Of a stretch of 7,046 nucleotides of DNA, positions 1-7,044 are shown piece by piece. Below the pieces are notes generated by a model that saw only the letters and a list, made by a program, of their open reading frames with translations, was not told the DNA's origin and did not search any database. Position numbers and translations under genes: made by a program. The stretch spans positions 1 to 7,046 of the forward strand of contig DATFQI010000201.1 in assembly GCA_035264365.1 (NCBI GenBank). The letters are read 5' to 3'. The DNA is from DATFQI01 sp035264365. GTDB lineage: Bacteria; Actinomycetota; Thermoleophilia; Solirubrobacterales; Solirubrobacteraceae. How positions within the stretch are numbered: position 1 is the first letter of the stretch; each line of letters starts with the position of its first letter.

Positions 1-505
1 AGCGGGTGACGCGGTCGTTGAACAGCTCCCGCTGGAAGCGCTGGCGCGGCACCCAGAAGGCGTGGATCACGTCGAGCGAGCGGCCCTCGAAGTGGATCGG
101 GACGCCGCGCGGCACCACCAGCACGGCGTCGCGCTCGTCCGTCCCGTCCACGGTCACGCGATGGCCGGGGTACTCGAACCGCCAGTGCCACTGCGCCGCG
201 AGCACGCGGACGCGCTCGCCGCCGGACCCGGCGCGGGCGTCGGTGATCCGGTCGTCGACGCTGAGCGTGAGCGTCAGCAACGCGGCGGTCACGACCGCCA
301 GCACCGCCACGTAGACGGCCTCCAGCGGCATGTGGTCCTTGCGCGAGCTCGGCTCACGGTGACGGCGGCCGCGGATGAGCGCGACGCCGATGGCCGCGCA
401 CACGAGCGCGAACACCACGACGGCGACCGGCAGGTAGACCGAGAAGACGTCGTCGTAGTGATCGCGCGTGCTCACGCCGATCCCGTACCCCAGAGGAAGC
501 GGCAT
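1..505 (-). CDS. coxB: Cytochrome c oxidase subunit II, N-terminal part (truncated by window edge)
   Basis: This subunit takes electrons from cytochrome c through its CuA centre and passes them to subunit I of the terminal oxidase. Reading the minus strand from ATG at 505 gives 168 residues before the window ends. Two hydrophobic segments (about residues 21-45 and 61-82) form the expected membrane hairpin. The start of the extracytoplasmic cupredoxin domain follows, with AAQWHWRFEYPG (about 103-114) and SLDVIHAFWVPRQRFQRELF (about 143-162), both recognisable CoxII signatures. The CuA cysteines lie beyond the window. The usual W-Q-W aromatic motif reads W-H-W, and the second helix lacks the common W-T-x-x-P. 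This fits divergent actinobacterial CoxII forms I know of, but is from memory. No strong ribosome site precedes the ATG, and a GTG at codon 11 is a possible alternative start. It is divergent from the formate dehydrogenase operon. The family call is solid. Confidence 0.9.
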   Translation of the reverse strand, partial: MPLPLGYGIGVSTRDHYDDVFSVYLPVAVVVFALVCAAIGVALIRGRRHREPSSRKDHMPLEAVYVAVLAVVTAALLTLTLSVDDRITDARAGSGGERVRVLAAQWHWRFEYPGHRVTVDGTDERDAVLVVPRGVPIHFEGRSLDVIHAFWVPRQRFQRELFNDRVTR

Positions 506-595
506 GCCCCGAAGATGAGAGGCCCGGCCGGAGAACGGTAACTGCGCTGACGCTTTGCGGTTTCGGCCGGAGCCGAGCGGCTATGGCTTCCGACC
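506..595. promoter_or_regulatory. Divergent intergenic region between coxB and the formate dehydrogenase operon
   Basis: This 90-base gap is the only clear non-coding DNA in the window, so promoters for both directions are inferred to lie here or just inside the genes. It contains a 9-base direct repeat, CGGCCGGAG, at 525-533 and 564-572, each copy holding the palindrome CGGCCG. A slightly less GC-rich stretch lies between them (about 536-563). I cannot identify convincing -35/-10 boxes: TATGGC at 582-587 is placed about where a -10 box for a leaderless start at 596 would sit, but it is a weak match. No Shine-Dalgarno sequence is visible before the GTG at 596. An in-frame stop at 548-550 limits how far upstream the dehydrogenase gene can begin. 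Confidence 0.4.
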
Positions 596-3500
596 GTGGC
601 CAAGCAGACGCCCAACGGGCGGGCCGCCGCCCCGGCGCTCCTCCGCCAGCTCGCGGGCGATCTGCTGGGGCTGGGCCCGGCCGCGCGGTCGCGCCGTTCC
701 GAGACGCTGACGCCACGCACGCGCACCGCCGACCGCGTCGTCCCGTCGATCTGCCCCTACTGCGCCGTGGGCTGCGGGCAGCGGGTCTACGTCAAGGACG
801 AGAAGGTCGTCCAGATCGAGGGCGACCCCGATTCGCCGATCTCGCGCGGGCGGCTGTGCCCGAAGGGCGCGGCGTCGGAGAACCTCGTCAACAGCCCGCT
901 GCGCGAGGCCAAGGTCAAGTACCGGCGGCCGCACGCGACCGCATGGGAGGACCTCGACCTCGAGACGGCGATGGACATGATCGCCGACCGCGTGGTCCGC
1001 ACGCGGGCGGAGACGTGGGAGGAGCGCAATGCGGAAGGGCACCCGCTCAACCGCACGCTCGGGATGGCGTTCCTCGGCGGGGCGACGCTCGACACCGAGG
1101 AGAACTACCTGATCAAGAAGTTCTTCACGGCCGCCGGCGCCGTCTCGATCGAGAACCAGGCCCGCATATGACATTCGAGCACGGTCCCCGGTCTGGGGAC
1201 CTCGTTCGGGCGCGGCGGCGCCACCACCTTCCAGCAGGACCTGCAGAACTCGGACTGCATCGTGATCATGGGCTCGAACATGGCCGAGCAGCACCCGGTG
1301 GGCTTCCAGTGGGTGGTCGAGGCCAAGGAGCGCGGCGCGCAGGTCTTCCACGTCGACCCGCGCTTCACGCGGACGAGCGCGATCGCCGACCTCCACGTGC
1401 CGCTGCGCGCGGGCAGCGACATCGCCTTCCTGGGCGGCGTGATCAACCACATCCTCAGCACGGGCTCCGAGCTGCGCGAGTACGTCCAGCACTTCACGAA
1501 CGCCCCGGTGATCCTCAAGGAGGAGTTCCGCGACACGGAGGACCTCGACGGGTTCTTCTCGGGCTGGGACGAGGAGGACGGGGTCTACGCGGTCGACTCC
1601 TGGGGCTACCGCGGCACCTCGGGTGAGCTGACGGCCGGCCGGCACAAGCAGTTCGGCGACGTCTCGGGCGACCAGGCCCACGGCGCGCACGGCATGGATC
1701 TCGACCGCGGCGAGCCGCCGGAGCTCGACATGGAGCTCGAGCATCCGATGTGCGTCTTCCAGGTCCTCAAGCGCCACTACGCGCGCTACACGCTCGAGTA
1801 CGTCGAGCGCGTCTGCGGCGTCCCGCGCGAGAAGTTCCTCGCGGTGGCCGAGGCGCTGTGCCGCAACTCCGGGCCCGAGCGGACGTCGGCGTTCTGCTAC
1901 GCGGTCGGCTGGACGCAGCACACGACCGGCGTCCAGATCATCCGCGCCGCGTCGATCGTCCAACTGCTGCTCGGCAACATCGGACGACCCGGCGGCGGCA
2001 TCCTGGCGCTGCGCGGCCACGCGAACATCCAGGGCTCGACGGACATCCCCACGCTCTACGACATCCTGCCGAGCTACATCCCGATGCCGCACCCGTTCTC
2101 CGGCGGGGACATCGACGAGTTCGTCGCGAGGAACGGGCCCACGACGGGCGTCTGGGGCGAGCTGAAGGCCTACACCGTCTCGCTCCTGAAGGCGTGGTTC
2201 GGCGATGCCGCCACGGAGGGCAACGAGTTCGGGTTCGGATGGCTGCCGCGGATCGACGGCGACCATTCGCACTACCCGATGCTCATGCGCATGGTCGACG
2301 GCAACTGCGAGGGCTTCATCTGCGCGGGCCAGAATCCCGTCGTCGGCTCCGCCAACTCGCGGCTCGTGCGCAAGGCGCTGCGCAGCCTCGATTGGCTCGT
2401 GGTGCGCGACTTCGCCGAGATCGAGACGGCGGCGTTCTGGCACGACAGCCCGGAGGTCGAGGACGGCGAGGTCAGCCCGCAGGACATCGCCACCGAGGTC
2501 TTCTTCCTGCCGGCGGCGGCGCACACCGAGAAGGACGGCACGTTCACGAACACGCAGCGGCTGCTGCAGTGGCACCACAAGGCCGTCGACCCGCCCGGCG
2601 ACTGCCGCTCCGAGCTCTGGTTCACCTACCACCTCGGGCGCCGCATCCGCGAGCGCCTGGCCGCCTCCACGCTCGAGCGTGACCGCCCCGTCCAGGCGCT
2701 CACGTGGGACTATCCGACCCAGGGCGCGCACGCCGAGCCGGACGCGGAGGCCGTGCTGCAGGAGATCAACGGCCGCAAGTCAGACGGCTCGTTCGTCGCG
2801 AAGTACCAGGAGCTCGCCGACGACGGCTCCACGACATGCGGCTCCTGGCTGCACGCCGGCATCTACGCCGGCGGCGTGAACCAGACGGCCCGCCGCAAGC
2901 CGCACACCGAGCAGAACTGGATCGCGCCCGAGTGGGGCTGGGCGTGGCCCTCGAATCGCCGCATCCTCTACAACCGCGCCTCGGCGCGACCCGACGGAAC
3001 GCCGTGGTCCGAGCGCAAGCGCTACGTCTGGTGGGACGCGCAGGAGGGGAAGTGGACCTCGGTCGGCGACGATCCCGACTTCACGCCCGACACGCCCCCC
3101 GACTATGTCCCCGACGACGACGCCACCGGCATGGCGGCGCTGCGCGGCACGACGCCGTTCATCGCGCACCCGGACGGGCTCGGCTGGATCTACGCGCCGA
3201 CGGGGCTCGTCGACGGTCCTCTGCCCGCGCACTACGAGCCGCACGAGTCACCGGTCGCCAACGCGCTCTATGGCATCGACGCGAGCCCGACGCGGCAGCT
3301 GCTGCGCGACGACGAGAACCCGTACCACCCGAGCGGCTCCGAGGTCTTCCCGTTCGTGCTCACGACGTACCGGCTGACGGAGCACCACACGGCAGGCGGC
3401 ATGTCGCGCATCGTCGCCTACCTGTCCGAGCTGCAGCCCGAGCTCTTCGTCGAGGTCAGCCCGGAGCTCGCCGCCGAGCGCGGGCTCGAGCACGCCGGCT

Positions 3501-3841
3501 GGGCGACGATCGTCACCGCCCGCTCGGCGATCGAGGCGCGCGTGATGGTCACGGACCGGCTGCGGCCACTGACCGTCGACGGGCGCGTCGTCCACCAGGT
3601 CGGCCTTCCGTACCACTGGGGCCGCAGGGGGCTGGTGAAGGGCGACGCCGCCAACGAGCTGCTCTCGCAGGTGCTCGATCTCAACACGCACATCGCCGAG
3701 TACAAGTCGCTGACCTGCGACGTGCGGCCGGGGCGCCGCCCGCACGGGCCGGCGCAGCGCGCGCTCGTCGAGGACTACCGCCGCCGCGCGGGCGCCCGTC
3801 CCGACAGCCGGCACGACAGCCGCGGCGGCGCGGACGGCTGA
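596..3841 (+). CDS. fdhA: Formate dehydrogenase catalytic (alpha) subunit, FDH-N/FDH-O type selenoprotein; in-frame TGA = Sec192
   Basis: This protein oxidises formate to CO2 at a molybdenum or tungsten bis-MGD centre. The frame opens at GTG 596, the only start codon after the in-frame stop at 548-550. It reads through TGA 1169-1171 without any frameshift, giving 1081 residues with selenocysteine at 192; E. coli FdnG is about 1015. C53, C56, C60 and C88 bind a [4Fe-4S] cluster (CPYCAVGC ... RLCPKG). ENQARI-U-H around residue 192 matches the active-site Sec-His of the family, followed by TSFGRGGAT. Further landmarks are MAEQHPVGF (about 229-237), GNIGRPGGGILALRG (about 460-474), CAGQNPVVG (about 576-584), HTEKDGTFTN (about 643-652), NRRILYNRAS (about 787-796) and a C-terminal dinucleotide-binding domain from about 917. 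There is no Tat or Sec signal peptide: residues 1-50 hold RSRR but no hydrophobic stretch. The stop overlaps the ATG of the next gene. Automated annotation would probably split the gene at the TGA. Confidence 0.95.
1169..1171 (+). other. Selenocysteine codon (TGA, residue 192 of the formate dehydrogenase)
   Basis: The TGA lies in frame between E-N-Q-A-R-I and H-S-S-T-V-P-G-L-G-T-S-F-G-R-G. In Sec-containing formate dehydrogenases the active-site selenocysteine stands in the same setting (for example A-R-V-U-H in E. coli FdnG, from memory). The coding frame and family similarity continue without a break on both sides. A SECIS-like hairpin follows at the correct distance, so this is recoding and not a nonsense mutation. 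The codon before it is ATA, rare in such a GC-rich gene. Confidence 0.95.
1172..1204 (+). promoter_or_regulatory. Bacterial SECIS element (SelB-binding hairpin)
   Basis: In the mRNA, GGTCCCC (1183-1189) pairs perfectly with GGGGACC (1195-1201) and closes a five-base loop GGTCT (1190-1194). A short outer helix, CGA (1176-1178) with TCG (1202-1204), can form beneath a GCAC bulge. The loop begins 18 bases after the TGA. As I recall it, the E. coli fdhF SECIS has the same 18-base spacing and the same GGUC/GGUCU apical sequence, with the two loop codons also GGT CTG (Gly-Leu). The element would bind the elongation factor SelB and direct Sec-tRNA to the TGA. Unlike the E. coli element, the stem shows no unpaired U on its 5' side. 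Confidence 0.9.
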
Positions 3842-4734
3842 TGGGCTTCGAGCTCGGCACGCGGCTCTACGGCGACCAGACGCGCCCGCGCGTCGGGTTC
3901 TTCACCGACACGAGCATCTGCATCGGATGCAAGGCCTGCGAGGTGGCCTGCAAGGAGTGGAACGAGATCCCGGCGTCCCCGAACGGCTTCACCGGCGACT
4001 CCTACGACAACACCGTCGACCTCGGCGCGGACACCTGGCGGCACGTCGCCTTCGTCGAGCAGCGCAAGCCCCTCGACGCCGGCCATGACGGCGGGACGCT
4101 CGCCCAGGCCGCCGCACTCGGCTCGTTCGCCGGCGACACCGGGCTGCAGACCTACCAGGACGGCGACGGCATGCGCTGGCTGATGGCGTCGGACGTCTGC
4201 AAGCACTGCACCCACGCCGCCTGCCTGGAGGTCTGCCCGACCGGGGCCCTGTTCCGCACGGAGTTCGGGACCGTCGTCGTGCAGGAGGACATCTGCAACG
4301 GGTGCGGCTACTGCGTCCCGGCCTGCCCGTTCGGCGTGCTCGACCAGCGGCAGGAGGACGGCCGGGTGTGGAAGTGCACGCTCTGCTACGACCGGCTCAA
4401 GGACGACAAGGAGCCGGCCTGCGCGCAGGCGTGCCCGACGAACTCGATCCAGTTCGGCGAGCTCGCCGACCTGCGCGAGCGCGCTGAGTCCCGGCTCGCG
4501 ACGCTCCAGGACGCGGGCCTGGCCGAGGCCCGGCTCTATGGGGCCGACGAGGACGACGGCGTCGGCGGCTTCGGCGCGTTCTTCCTGCTGCTCGACGAGC
4601 CCGAGGTCTACGGGCTGCCGCCTGACCCGGTCGACACGACGCGCGACCTCGGCGCCATCTGGGCGGCGGCAGGCGGTGCGGCCGCCGCACTCGGCGGCGC
4701 GCTCGCCGCGGCCGTGCTGTGGAGGCGCGCGTGA
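3841..4734 (+). CDS. fdhB: Formate dehydrogenase iron-sulfur (beta) subunit with C-terminal membrane anchor
   Basis: This subunit carries electrons from the catalytic subunit towards the membrane through four [4Fe-4S] clusters. The 297-residue protein has 16 cysteines in four ferredoxin-type groups: C27/C30/C33/C37, C120/C123/C128/C132, C152/C155/C158/C162 and C179/C182/C194/C198. Most are followed by proline or lie in the C-x-x-C-x-x-C-x-x-x-C pattern. This matches the FdnH/FdoH and DMSO-reductase B-subunit family. Residues about 270-293 form one Ala/Gly-rich hydrophobic helix ending in LWRRA, as in the C-terminal anchor of FdnH. The ATG shares one base with the upstream stop (TGATG), which argues for translational coupling; no strong ribosome site is visible. 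The open frame extends back to 2704, but that part is a shadow of the catalytic gene, and the cysteine-rich protein clearly begins at 3841. Confidence 0.95.
   Translation: MGFELGTRLYGDQTRPRVGFFTDTSICIGCKACEVACKEWNEIPASPNGFTGDSYDNTVDLGADTWRHVAFVEQRKPLDAGHDGGTLAQAAALGSFAGDTGLQTYQDGDGMRWLMASDVCKHCTHAACLEVCPTGALFRTEFGTVVVQEDICNGCGYCVPACPFGVLDQRQEDGRVWKCTLCYDRLKDDKEPACAQACPTNSIQFGELADLRERAESRLATLQDAGLAEARLYGADEDDGVGGFGAFFLLLDEPEVYGLPPDPVDTTRDLGAIWAAAGGAAAALGGALAAAVLWRRA
4721..4725 (+). promoter_or_regulatory. Shine-Dalgarno sequence for the NrfD-type subunit
   Basis: GGAGG ends five bases before GTG at 4731. It is the clearest ribosome-binding site in the operon. It decides the start in favour of 4731 over the in-frame GTG at 4719, which would overlap this site. 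It lies inside the last codons of the iron-sulfur subunit gene. Confidence 0.8.
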
Positions 4735-5669
4735 GCGCGCGCCCCGCGCTCGGCGCGACCCAGCCGCGCAGCCGGGCCGTGCTCAAAGAGCCCGTCTGGA
4801 CGCCCGAGATCCCGCTGTACTTCTACACCGGCGGCCTTGCCGGGGCGTCGGCTGGGCTCGGGCTGCTGAGCGATCTGCGCGGCGAGGGTGTGCTCGCGCG
4901 CCGCGCTTGGTCGCTCGCGCTCGCCGGCAGCGTGGTCAGCCCGGCGCTGCTGATCAGCGACCTCGGCGTGCCGCGCCGCTTCCTGCACATGCTGCGCCTG
5001 TTCAAGGTCACGTCGCCGATGAGCGTCGGCTCCTGGATCCTCGCCGCGTTCGGCGCCGCGACGGCACCGGCGGCGCTGCACTCGCTCGGCGGGGGCCGCC
5101 TCGGAGCCGCCGGCCGCGCCGCGCAGGTCGCGAGCGCGCTCCTGGGCCTGCCGCTCAGCTCCTACACGGCGGCGCTGATCGCCGACACCGCGGTCCCGGC
5201 CTGGCACGAGGCGCGGCGCGAGCTGCCGTTCCTGTTCGCCGCCGGCGCGGCGGCGAGCGCGGGGGCGGCGTGCACGATGCTGTCGCCCGTCGTCCACGCT
5301 CAGCCCGCGCGCCGGCTGGCCGTCGGAGGCGCGGCGGTCGAGGCCGCGGTCGCCTTCGGCATGGAGCGCAGGCTCCGCGCGCTGGGCGTCGGCGGCGGCT
5401 ACGACGAGGTCGCCGGGCTCAACCGCGCGGCGACGGCGCTGACGCTCGCCGGCGCGGCGCTGATCGCGGCCCGCGGACGCTCGCGCCCCGCGTCCGTCGC
5501 CGGCGGCCTGCTGGTGAGCGCCGGCGCGATCGCCGAGCGCTGGACGGTGTTCCAGGCCGGCAAGCGCTCCGCCCTGCGCCCCGAGGACACGGTCGGGCCG
5601 CAGCGCACCCGCGTCGAGCGCGACCTCAGCCGCGGGGCTGCGCGCGCTCGGGCTCGGGCGGCGCGCTGA
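4731..5669 (+). CDS. nrfD: NrfD/PsrC-family membrane subunit of formate dehydrogenase
   Basis: This integral membrane protein is inferred to anchor the dehydrogenase and exchange electrons with menaquinone. The 312-residue protein begins PVWTPEIPLYFYTGGLAG (about 21-38) and carries SPALLISDLGVPRRFLHMLR (70-89) and TSPMSVGSW (94-102), the typical signatures of NrfD proteins. About eight hydrophobic segments can be placed, near residues 26-46, 57-77, 99-119, 130-153, 165-187, 194-212, 232-248 and 255-273, as expected for the family. The end of the fold, RWTVFQAGKRSALRPEDTV, is also typical. The tail after about residue 290 is Arg/Ala-rich and polar. The start at GTG 4731 overlaps the previous stop as GTGA and has GGAGG just upstream. 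NrfD proteins normally bind no haem, unlike the cytochrome b FdnI that serves the same place in E. coli. The last 44 bases overlap the opposite-strand qcrB gene. Confidence 0.9.
   Translation: MSARPALGATQPRSRAVLKEPVWTPEIPLYFYTGGLAGASAGLGLLSDLRGEGVLARRAWSLALAGSVVSPALLISDLGVPRRFLHMLRLFKVTSPMSVGSWILAAFGAATAPAALHSLGGGRLGAAGRAAQVASALLGLPLSSYTAALIADTAVPAWHEARRELPFLFAAGAAASAGAACTMLSPVVHAQPARRLAVGGAAVEAAVAFGMERRLRALGVGGGYDEVAGLNRAATALTLAGAALIAARGRSRPASVAGGLLVSAGAIAERWTVFQAGKRSALRPEDTVGPQRTRVERDLSRGAARARARAAR
5626..5669. other. Convergent 3' coding overlap of the NrfD gene and qcrB
   Basis: The stop of the plus-strand NrfD gene (TGA 5667-5669) and the stop of minus-strand qcrB (TCA 5626-5628 read on plus) lie past one another, so 44 bases encode both protein tails. 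Both tails are low-complexity: Arg/Ala-rich for NrfD, Pro/Glu/Ala-rich for qcrB. Two small GC hairpins lie here: CAGCC/GGCTG (5627-5640) and GGCGC/GCGCC (5660-5674, spanning the NrfD stop). Neither has a T tract. They could help end transcription, but GC-rich DNA forms such hairpins readily and no terminator can be asserted. Confidence 0.85.
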
Positions 5670-7044
5670 GCGCCCTCGCCTCCTCCTCGGCCGCCTCCCG
5701 TGTCGCCTCGACCCGCTCGAACTGCTGCAGCGCGCGGCAGCTGCGGAAGGCGGCGACCGCGACGATCGCCGGGATGATCCAGACGCCGAAGCGCCAGAAC
5801 CAGATCTGCGCCTCGTAGCTGATCCCGAGGAACACGAAGAAGCGGTCCGAGGAGCCCGCGAAGAACACGAGGAAGATCCAGGTCAGGAAGCCGAGCCCGA
5901 ACGCCGTGCGCAGCGGCGCGTCGCGCGGCCGGTCGAGCACGTTGTGGACGCCGTGGCTCCCGGTGATCCGGCGGTCGATCCATGGCCACGCGACGAGCAC
6001 CGCGAGCGCGACGAGCGGGAACAGCGCACCGCCCCAGAACGGGTTGGGCACCACCGTGCGGTCGCCGATGACCACGTCGAAGCCCGGGACGAGCCGCAGG
6101 CCGCCGATCAGCCAGCCGAGGTACCAGTCCGGCTGGGCGCCGTTGGTGCCCAGCGCGGTCTCGTAGGGGCCCCAGAGCCAGATCGGGTTGATCTGCACCA
6201 GCCCGCCGAGCAGGAACAGCACCGAGGCCACCGCGCACAGCAGGCCGAGTGAGCGCGGCGCCTGTCCGGGGAAGGCCGGCACGCCGACGAGCCTGCGCCC
6301 GGTCTGGCCGCGGCCGTCCCGGAACTGCGTGTGGTGGCGCGCGGCCACGAGCGCGAGGTGCAGTCCGATGAGCGCCGCGAGGATCGCCGGGAAGAGCAGG
6401 ACGTGGCCGATGTACATGCGCGACTCGAACGCCGGGTCGCCCGGATACGGGCCACCCCAGATCAACAGCGCGAGGTTGCCGCCGATCAGCGGCAGCGAGA
6501 GCGCGACGCCGTACCCGATCGCGAGCCCCATGCCCGACAGCAGGTCGTCGACCATCGAGTAGCCCAGGTAACCCTCGAGGAGCCCGAGGAACAGCATCGC
6601 CAGGCCGATCAGGTAGGTCAGCTCGCGCGGCTTGCGGAAGGCGCCGGTGAAGAAGATCCGCAGCAGGTGGGCCACGATCGCGGCGACGAACACGTCGGCG
6701 GCCCAGTGGTGCGTCTGGCGGAACAGCAGGCCCGCCTTGACGTCGAAGGACAGCTCGACCGCCGAGCGGTAGGCGTGGCTCATCTCGGCGCCGCGCAGCG
6801 GCTCGTAGGACCCGTCGTAGACGGTCTTGGCGAGGCTCGGCTCGAAGAACAGGGTCAGGAAGATCCCGGTGGCGACGAGCACCACGAACGCGTACAGCGC
6901 CACCTCGCCGAGCAGGAAGGACCAGTGGTCGGGGAACAGGTAGCGCAGCGCCTTGCGCGCGAACGGGGCGGCGCCCGTGCGCTCGTCGACGAACCGGATC
7001 GGGTCGCGCAGCGGGTCGCGCCTCACGACGAGCGCACGCCCCAC
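5626..7044 (-). CDS. qcrB: Cytochrome b subunit of the bc (menaquinol-cytochrome c reductase) complex, actinobacterial QcrB type
   Basis: QcrB oxidises menaquinol and feeds electrons to cytochrome c and the terminal oxidase. The 472-residue protein is a single chain joining the cytochrome b6-like and subunit-IV-like parts. Landmarks typical of actinobacterial QcrB are FPDHWSFLLGEVALYAF (37-53), GSYEPLRG (78-85), TGAFRKPREL (133-142), QINPIWLWGPY (284-294), the quinol-site QPDWY (304-308) and LDRPRDAP (370-377). Haem ligands are probably H112 and H126 in the second helix and H214 and H229 in the fourth. The 14 residues between the latter pair are as in b6-type proteins. About eight or nine membrane helices can be placed. 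The C-terminal tail after about 437 is Glu/Ala/Pro-rich. GTG at 7044 is the first visible start. The true start may be here, at a later codon, or outside the window, since only two more bases remain. Confidence 0.92.
   Translation of the reverse strand: MGRALVVRRDPLRDPIRFVDERTGAAPFARKALRYLFPDHWSFLLGEVALYAFVVLVATGIFLTLFFEPSLAKTVYDGSYEPLRGAEMSHAYRSAVELSFDVKAGLLFRQTHHWAADVFVAAIVAHLLRIFFTGAFRKPRELTYLIGLAMLFLGLLEGYLGYSMVDDLLSGMGLAIGYGVALSLPLIGGNLALLIWGGPYPGDPAFESRMYIGHVLLFPAILAALIGLHLALVAARHHTQFRDGRGQTGRRLVGVPAFPGQAPRSLGLLCAVASVLFLLGGLVQINPIWLWGPYETALGTNGAQPDWYLGWLIGGLRLVPGFDVVIGDRTVVPNPFWGGALFPLVALAVLVAWPWIDRRITGSHGVHNVLDRPRDAPLRTAFGLGFLTWIFLVFFAGSSDRFFVFLGISYEAQIWFWRFGVWIIPAIVAVAAFRSCRALQQFERVEATREAAEEEARALSAPPEPERAQPRG

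Noticed and set aside
62..541. Plus-strand open frame opposite coxB
   Set aside because: It is His/Arg/Asp-rich with no recognisable fold; the minus strand clearly encodes CoxII with two membrane helices and conserved motifs.
596..1171. A short, truncated or pseudogenised dehydrogenase ending at TGA 1171
   Set aside because: The family-typical protein continues in the same frame immediately after the TGA, the TGA lies at the known Sec site, and a SECIS hairpin follows at the expected spacing.
581..2731. Long minus-strand open frame of 716 codons opposite the dehydrogenase gene
   Set aside because: It has the Arg/Val/Ala/Asp-rich composition of an antisense shadow in GC-rich DNA, with no recognisable domain, and it lies wholly opposite a well-supported gene.
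2704..3840. Upstream extension of the iron-sulfur subunit to 2704
   Set aside because: The extra stretch is a frame shadow of the catalytic gene, Arg-rich and domain-free; the true protein starts at the TGATG overlap at 3841.
1262..3841. An independent 859-residue oxidoreductase starting at ATG 1262
   Set aside because: It would lack the [4Fe-4S] binding cysteines and the active-site residue, and conserved protein is already encoded in frame between 1172 and 1261.
4719..4730. Start of the NrfD gene at GTG 4719
   Set aside because: The GGAGG ribosome site at 4721-4725 is placed for GTG 4731 and would lie inside the longer version.
5660..5674. Rho-independent terminator at the end of the fdh operon
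   Set aside because: The hairpin has only five pairs, no T tract, and lies within the qcrB coding region, so it cannot be told from chance in such GC-rich DNA.
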